The position numbers and the translations under genes are program-made. The notes beneath the pieces are model-generated. The model did not search any database. It saw only the letters and a list, made by a program, of their open reading frames with translations, and was not told the origin of the DNA. A DNA stretch of 9,634 nt from Pseudomonadota bacterium. Its GTDB lineage: Bacteria; Pseudomonadota; Alphaproteobacteria; UBA828; JAPUJA01. The stretch lies in assembly GCA_027296525.1 (NCBI GenBank), contig JAPUJA010000201.1:1-9634 (forward strand), read 5' to 3'. Of the stretch, positions 6,335 through 9,634 are shown piece by piece; positions within the stretch are counted from its first letter, which is position 1; each line of letters starts with the position of its first letter.

Positions 6335-6379
6335 TCATGGGCATCCCATTCATGGGCATCCCACTCATGGGCATCCCAT
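6335..6379 (+). repeat. Three tandem 15-bp hairpin units ending in the msrB start codon
   Basis: The unit TCATGGGCATCCCAT occurs at 6335-6349, 6350-6364 (last base C) and 6365-6379. Each unit contains the inverted repeat ATGGG-CAT-CCCAT, so the array can form three short hairpins or one long alternating structure. The last unit supplies the first two bases of the msrB ATG (6378). Confidence 0.93.
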
Positions 6380-6806
6380 GTTGCCGACGAGGAAGGAAGC
6401 CACGCCCAAGCATGACAAGTCGGATGATGAATGGTGTTCGGAGCTCACGCCGGAGCAATATTACGTCTGCCGGGAGAAGGGGACCGAGCGGCCCTTCACG
6501 GGTGAATATTGGAATTCCAAGACACCCGGGATCTACCGCTGCATCTGCTGCGGTGAGCCGCTGTTCAGCTCGACGACCAAGTTTGATTCAGGCAGTGGCT
6601 GGCCCGCTTCTTCGAGTCCCTGGCGGAGGGGTCCGTCGAGACCGCGGCCCGACACGAGCCGCGGCATGGAGCGCACAGAAGTGACCTGCCGCAACTGTGG
6701 GGCCCATCTCGGTCATGTCTTCGAGGACGGCCTGGCGCCCACGGGGCTTCGCTATTGTATGAACTCCACCGCGTTGAAGCTCGAGGCAAAAGACGGGGGC
6801 GATTAG
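6378..6806 (+). CDS. msrB: Peptide-methionine (R)-S-oxide reductase MsrB, with a scrambled central segment
   Basis: 142 residues, normal for MsrB, which reduces methionine-R-sulfoxide in oxidised proteins. Landmarks: SELTPEQYYVCREKGTERPF at 21-40, FTGEYWN, the zinc cysteines Cys55/Cys58 (YRCICCGEPLF) and Cys104/Cys107 (CRNCG), KFDSGSGWP at about 68-76, HLGHVFEDG and the catalytic Cys127 in GLRYCMNS. Odd: codons 77-91 read ASSSPWRRGPSRPRP, unlike any MsrB, whereas the same bases one frame over encode FFESLAEGSVETAA, the expected continuation of GWPSFF. A one-base loss near 6605 and a one-base gain near 6650 would explain it and restore the frame. The start at 6378 overlaps the 15-bp repeat array and has no recognisable ribosome binding site; no other ATG is in frame. 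It is probably co-transcribed with the GNAT gene. Activity of the product as read is doubtful. Confidence 0.88.
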   Translation: MLPTRKEATPKHDKSDDEWCSELTPEQYYVCREKGTERPFTGEYWNSKTPGIYRCICCGEPLFSSTTKFDSGSGWPASSSPWRRGPSRPRPDTSRGMERTEVTCRNCGAHLGHVFEDGLAPTGLRYCMNSTALKLEAKDGGD

Positions 6807-6833
6807 TTCGCTGGCGGGGTGCACCGATCCGGT

Positions 6834-6863
6834 GGCTTGAGGCTCTGGCTCGCTGTTCAAGCC
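6834..6863. terminator. Possible bidirectional terminator hairpin between msrB and the methyltransferase gene
   Basis: GGCTTGA (6834-6840) pairs perfectly with TCAAGCC (6857-6863) around a 16-base loop. It is in the 74-bp gap between two convergent genes, where a shared terminator would be expected. There is no T-run, so support is structural and positional only. Confidence 0.38.
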
Positions 6864-6880
6864 GTTCGCGGGCCGCTCGT

Positions 6881-7675
6881 TTACAGCTTGCGCGCCAGGA
6901 GCTTGATTCCGGGCTTCGTCAATCGATAGTGCCGCACGATGCAGAAGCCGTGATTCTCGAGCAGGCGCTGGATCGTGGCTGGGCTGAAATAAAGACAGTG
7001 CGCCGGCGGCGCGAAGCCATCCCACTCGAGCAAGTTCTCGGGCCGACGAGGGTGATTGATATCCATCGTCGTGAGGTAGAGCAGTCCGCCCGGCTTGAGC
7101 ACAGAGCGTACCGCCACCATGAATGGATTCACATGGGGAATGTGCTCGATCACGTCGCTGCAATGAAGGACGTCAAACGCCGGAAATTCCATCGCGTCGG
7201 ATGCGGCGAACTCTTCGATCGTACCGTCGGAGTAAGTCCCGCCGGGATAGTGCTTGCGGGCAAAAGCCACCGAATGGCTATCGAGCTCGACACCGTGCGC
7301 CTTAAAACCCCAGCGCCGCGCCGCCTCGACCATGTATCCCGCGCTCGAGCCGACATCGAGAAAGCGCCGGCCGCTGACCCGAAACCCGAACCGTCCCGCG
7401 AGCAGCCCTGCGCGTTTCCAGCATCGCCATAGCTTCTTTTTCCTCTTCGCCTTGGCAAAATAGCTGGTGGTGGCGCCATCATAGGGATCGGCGTACATCT
7501 TGGCGATGAGCGATGGGCTCGGCAACGGATCCAAAAATATGAACCCGCAGCCCACGCAGCGCACGAGTTCCATGCCGTTGTGTGAATAATAAGGCTCGCT
7601 CTCGGTGGCGCTGCAAATCTGGCACGGCTCTCCCGGCGCGACAAAATCCGATGCCGAGAGGGGCTCTCCCCGCAT
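6881..7675 (-). CDS. Class I SAM-dependent methyltransferase with N-terminal zinc ribbon
   Basis: 264 residues from the ATG at 7675 (AAGGGA just upstream). In-frame GTG at 7720, with GAGG nine bases upstream, and TTG at 7735 are possible earlier starts. The N-terminus carries a CxxC pair at Cys18/Cys21 (CQIC) and another at Cys40/Cys43 (CVGC), a small zinc ribbon followed by GFIFLDPLPS, as in many methyltransferases near sugar or polyketide modification genes. The Rossmann domain has motif I FLDVGSSAGYMVEAARRWG at about 105-123, the acidic ribose-binding position in HGVELD, then FDVLHCSDVIEHIPH and LKPGGLLYLTT, typical of the Methyltransf_23 group. The C-terminus HCLYFSPATIQRLLENHGF is also characteristic. 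The methyl acceptor cannot be inferred, and no biosynthetic cluster surrounds it. Probably cytoplasmic. Confidence 0.88.
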   Translation of the reverse strand: MRGEPLSASDFVAPGEPCQICSATESEPYYSHNGMELVRCVGCGFIFLDPLPSPSLIAKMYADPYDGATTSYFAKAKRKKKLWRCWKRAGLLAGRFGFRVSGRRFLDVGSSAGYMVEAARRWGFKAHGVELDSHSVAFARKHYPGGTYSDGTIEEFAASDAMEFPAFDVLHCSDVIEHIPHVNPFMVAVRSVLKPGGLLYLTTMDINHPRRPENLLEWDGFAPPAHCLYFSPATIQRLLENHGFCIVRHYRLTKPGIKLLARKL

Positions 7676-7923
7676 GTCCCTTATTTCGCGTCCGACGCTT
7701 TTGCTCGATCCTCGCGCCACCGATCCTATCCTCAACCTTGGCCTTAAACCTTTTTACACCGACCCGGTCACATCGATCCAGAGCGGGGCGGCCTTCTGGA
7801 GATCATAGGCCGCGCTCTTCGGGCCAAGATTTCGATGAAACCGAAGGGGCTGGCGCCGAGCCGGACAACCGGGGAGAATAAGCATAGCCGGTGCCGATGG
7901 CCGATCAACCGCAGGAGAGGGTG

Positions 7924-8361
7924 ATGCTGGTCAAGGAGATCATGACCCCCAGGGTCGTCCTGGTGGACCCGCAGACGAGCGTCAAGGACGTCGCCCTGAA
8001 GATGCAGGATATGGACATCGGCTGTGTTCCCGTGGGAGAGAGCGGCCGGCTGGTCGGCATGATCACGGATCGCGACATCGCCTGCCGCTGCGCCGCCCAT
8101 GACCGCGACCCGGAGACGACCAAGGTGGGCGAGGTGATGTCGCGGCGGCTCGCCTGGTGCCATGACGACCAGGAGGTCGGCGAGGCCGCCCGTCTGATGG
8201 GCGAGCGTCACGTCCGCCGCTTGCCGGTTCTCGACCGCGAGGAACGGCTGGTCGGCATATTGAGCCTCGACGACCTCGTGCTCAAAGCCCCAAGCGAGTT
8301 CTCCGCCGAGGTCCTGGAGGCGGTTTCCAAGAGCCACTGGCGGGGCTTGAGCGCGCGTTAG
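7924..8361 (+). CDS. Two-CBS-domain protein
   Basis: 145 residues from the ATG at 7924, which has AGGAG six bases upstream and gives the common family beginning MLVKEIMTPRVVLVDP. In-frame GTG at 7891 and ATG at 7897 are less well supported. CBS domain 1 covers about residues 5-55 (IMTPRVVLVDPQTSVKDVA, IGCVPVGESGRLVGMITDRD) and domain 2 about 68-120 (VGEVMSRRLAWCHDDQEV, VRRLPVLDREERLVGILSLD). Paired CBS domains form a Bateman module that binds adenine nucleotides or similar ligands. Stand-alone two-domain proteins are thought to sense energy state and regulate a partner, unknown here. No other domain or membrane segment is present. It is divergent from the methyltransferase gene, and a strong hairpin follows the stop. 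Confidence 0.92.
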   Translation: MLVKEIMTPRVVLVDPQTSVKDVALKMQDMDIGCVPVGESGRLVGMITDRDIACRCAAHDRDPETTKVGEVMSRRLAWCHDDQEVGEAARLMGERHVRRLPVLDREERLVGILSLDDLVLKAPSEFSAEVLEAVSKSHWRGLSAR

Positions 8362-8387
8362 GAAAGCGCCGCACAGGGCGCGCGGCC

Positions 8388-8407
8388 TCTCGGGCGCCGG
8401 CCCGAGA
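8388..8407 (+). terminator. Hairpin downstream of the CBS-domain gene
   Basis: TCTCGGGC and GCCCGAGA form a perfect eight-base-pair stem with the four-base loop GCCG, starting 27 bases after the CBS-domain stop. T-residues occur only about 30 bases further on, so Rho-independent function is uncertain. The remaining gap to 8644 shows no further gene that I can support. Confidence 0.45.
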
Positions 8408-8644
8408 CGGCTGGAGCGCCGGCAGGGGCGTCCGTCTTTGTTCGTCTCCCGAATCCGATAGGCCAGGTCGCCTGCGGTCAAATGGCAGGCGAGTCCGCGC
8501 CGGGGCGAAGTGCCGGTCGGTCACGGGCGCGCCGACCCAGGACGCCTTCGGCCAGTTGGAGGTGCTGTCCGGGAAATCTCGGGTACGATCCACGGCGGCA
8601 ACCCGCGGCGCGAGGTATTGTGTGTGAAAAGGAGCAGACATTTG

Positions 8645-9130
8645 GTGAAACTCGGAACCGGGAACTCGGAATACCTGGATACGCTTCTGCAGTACTTTGA
8701 AGAAGAAATCATGGGGGAAGCATACTTCTACGGGCTCATCGAACATTTCGACAAGCCCCATGAACGTGAGAAGCTCACCCTGTTGGCTAAGGTTGAGCGC
8801 TGCGCCGCCGAGGCCGTGCGGCCGCTTTTGGAAAAGCACGGCCTGGTGCCGCGGACGGATGCGGAACTCAAACCTCTTGGCGAGGTTTCGGCCGAACGGC
8901 ATCGTCATTTCGATTGGGAAGAGCTGATGACCGATATGTCTGTCCGGTATCCCGGCTACGTCGATCAATTCGAGGCGCTGGAAAGAATGGCCCCCGACGA
9001 AGATCTACAAGCCCTGAAGATTCTGACCGATCACGAAGTCATGGCGATCGAGTTTGCCAACAAGGAACGCGCCGGCGACCCGGACAGCGTGGCGTCAATT
9101 CGGCGATACTTGGCGCTTGCCGAGTCGTGA
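8645..9130 (+). CDS. All-helical protein, possibly ferritin-like
   Basis: 161 residues from the GTG at 8645 (AAGGAG ten bases upstream); a TTG at 8642 with seven-base spacing or a GTG at 8624 are alternatives. The open frame reaches back to 8510, but that part is arginine- and proline-rich and looks non-coding. The protein is predicted helical throughout, with acidic and aromatic helices: YLDTLLQYFEEEIMGEAYFY, LLAKVERCAAEAVRPLLEKH, a third helix around WEELMTDMSVRYPGYVDQFE, and ILTDHEVMAIEFANKER. The spacing of Glu21/Glu25, Glu51, Glu110 and His130-Glu131/Glu136 recalls a four-helix ferritin-like bundle. However, the paired Glu-x-x-His motifs of true di-iron sites are absent, so metal binding is not assured. 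No signal peptide is visible. I do not recognise a named family; the ferritin-like label is an inference from pattern. Confidence 0.72.
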   Translation: MKLGTGNSEYLDTLLQYFEEEIMGEAYFYGLIEHFDKPHEREKLTLLAKVERCAAEAVRPLLEKHGLVPRTDAELKPLGEVSAERHRHFDWEELMTDMSVRYPGYVDQFEALERMAPDEDLQALKILTDHEVMAIEFANKERAGDPDSVASIRRYLALAES

Positions 9131-9136
9131 GGGTGT

Positions 9137-9157
9137 ATTTGCGCTAAGATCGCAAGT
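9137..9157 (+). terminator. Small hairpin after the helical-protein gene
   Basis: ATTTGCG and CGCAAGT pair over seven positions, including one G-T wobble, around a seven-base loop, six bases after the stop at 9130. The stem is weak and is followed only by TCC, so it is at best a poor terminator. Confidence 0.25.
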
Positions 9158-9203
9158 TCCGGCATCGGAAATTTTGGAAACATCCCTCGAACTATGAGCG
9201 TCC

Positions 9204-9305
9204 ATGAAAGAGCGAACCGCGATACATTTGATCGGCCTTTTCATGCTTGGCGCAGGAGCGTTGATCGTCTTTAATCGTTATTCGGCGCATCCGACCAGCC
9301 GGTAA
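9204..9305 (+). CDS. Possible 33-residue single-pass membrane microprotein
   Basis: An ATG at 9204 opens 33 codons ending in TAA at 9303-9305. The product has a short charged N-terminus (MKERTA), a hydrophobic segment IHLIGLFMLGAGALIVF long enough to cross a membrane, and a polar tail (NRYSAHPTSR). This charged-hydrophobic-polar layout is what small bacterial membrane proteins look like. Against it, the ribosome binding site is poor (GAGCG nine bases upstream) and the reading frame is very short. A second ATG at 9194 in another frame gives a polar 26-residue peptide that looks non-coding. It lies 73 bp after the helical-protein gene on the same strand. Function unknown; existence uncertain. 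Confidence 0.33.
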   Translation: MKERTAIHLIGLFMLGAGALIVFNRYSAHPTSR

Positions 9306-9309
9306 CCGG

Positions 9310-9441
9310 CGGACACGGACCGATCAAGCACTTTGGGCCTGGCATTACCGCCTCTGGCTGCGCTGCCTTGATACGGTGGTAAGCGTTAAGCCGGAGGCCG
9401 TAATCCACCGCAAGGGCTTTCGAGCGTTCTGGATCAATTAA
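9310..9441 (+). pseudogene. Remnant of an integrase-core (DDE) transposase
   Basis: One frame across this stretch reads RTRTDQALWAWHYRLWLRC, then LDTVVSVKPEAVIHRKGF and RAFWIN before a TAA at 9439. This corresponds, from memory of the family, to the N-terminal part of common integrase-catalytic-domain transposases, which run Asp-Arg-x-Leu-Trp, Leu-Trp, then Val-x-Pro-Glu-Thr-Val-Ile-x-Trp-His-Arg-x-Gly-Phe-Arg-x-Phe-Trp. The usual Trp before His-Arg is missing (one codon lost) and a stop interrupts it. One frame over, TGGAAGGGG at 9443 could continue the family's Trp-Lys run. No start codon, no catalytic residues and no terminal inverted repeats are visible, so it is a decayed fragment. The rest of the gene-free right end (9476-9634) shows nothing I can identify. 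Confidence 0.6.
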
Positions 9442-9444
9442 ATG

Positions 9445-9475
9445 GAAGGGGCAGGGTTATCGCCTGGGCCCCTTC
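9445..9475. terminator. Hairpin near the right end of the window
   Basis: GAAGGGGC (9445-9452) pairs perfectly with GCCCCTTC (9468-9475); an inner AGG/CCT stem with a seven-base loop stacks on it. TT then AAA follow on the plus strand. It may be a terminator, or a fortuitous structure in the decayed transposase sequence. Confidence 0.33.
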
Positions 9476-9634
9476 TTAAACTCCGAGCCTGACATTCGGC
9501 CTGGATCGTGTTTCCGGGATGAAATCTGTCGCGCACGCGTCGGCAGAAGTCTGATCGTATTCCTGGAACCCCAAAAAATTTGAATTTCCATCTTCCCGCG
9601 CTCTAGTGGCCGCGTGGGCCGGTCGGCGGAATCC

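Noticed and set aside
6335..6379. CRISPR array
   Set aside because: The three 15-bp units are directly adjacent with no spacers and are too short to be CRISPR repeats.
6755..7432. A 225-codon plus-strand open frame across the end of msrB and antisense to the methyltransferase
   Set aside because: The methyltransferase on the other strand has complete motifs. This frame has none, and its upstream part is only the msrB sequence read in another frame.
8362..8644. A gene in the gap between the CBS and helical-protein genes
   Set aside because: Open frames exist but are Arg/Pro-rich without a ribosome binding site or any recognisable motif; only the hairpin at 8388-8407 is supportable.
7768..8968. 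Two long minus-strand open frames (7768-8481 and 8282-8968) antisense to the CBS and helical-protein genes
   Set aside because: Both lack domains, signal sequences and ribosome binding sites, and their composition mirrors the codon bias of the plus-strand genes.
9500..9600. A 40-codon minus-strand open frame near the right edge starting MEIQIFWGSRN
   Set aside because: No clear ribosome binding site, no hydrophobic or domain pattern, and it overlaps likely transposon debris.

Overview
The window is GC-rich chromosomal DNA from a proteobacterium, most likely an alphaproteobacterium. This is inferred from gene content: an invasion-associated locus B (IalB)-like exported protein, a ChrR-type cupin, a TraB/GumN protein, a class II histone-deacetylase-type amidohydrolase, a YqgE/AlgH protein and a small secreted two-cysteine protein. 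GTG starts also appear to be used. No rRNA, tRNA, CRISPR array, phage or intact mobile element is visible.

Layout. Positions 1-540 are on the minus strand: the 5' end of a gene leaving the window on the left, then a small secreted protein of unknown function. A divergent gap is followed by a plus-strand TraB/GumN-family exported protein (715-1662). From 4604 back to 1761 four minus-strand genes follow one another: a small lipoprotein with a good sigma-70 promoter, a cupin with a strong ribosome binding site and an upstream TATAAT box, a YqgE/AlgH protein with a signal peptide, and, 22 bp downstream of it, an HDAC-family deacetylase. An IalB-like exported protein (minus, 5500-4790) diverges from a plus-strand pair, a GNAT acetyltransferase (5691-6317) and msrB (6378-6806). 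A methyltransferase with an N-terminal zinc ribbon (minus, 7675-6881) converges on msrB and diverges from a two-CBS-domain protein (7924-8361). Next come a helical, ferritin-like protein (8645-9130), a possible 33-residue membrane microprotein and a decayed transposase fragment (9310-9441).

The genes look like a housekeeping/accessory mixture, not one pathway. Several are plausibly linked to protein repair and modification or envelope maintenance (MsrB, GNAT, deacetylase, exported proteins), but the sequence does not show that they work together. I found no convincing new multi-gene system. The observations most worth checking are: (1) an msrB gene whose central 15 codons appear to be read out of frame between two compensating single-base indels; (2) a perfect-period array of three 15-bp hairpin units running into the msrB start codon; (3) a 15-bp duplication of a GGTGCCTGGCAC palindrome inside the TraB gene, with a near-identical palindrome near position 140; and (4) a YqgE/AlgH protein predicted to be exported.
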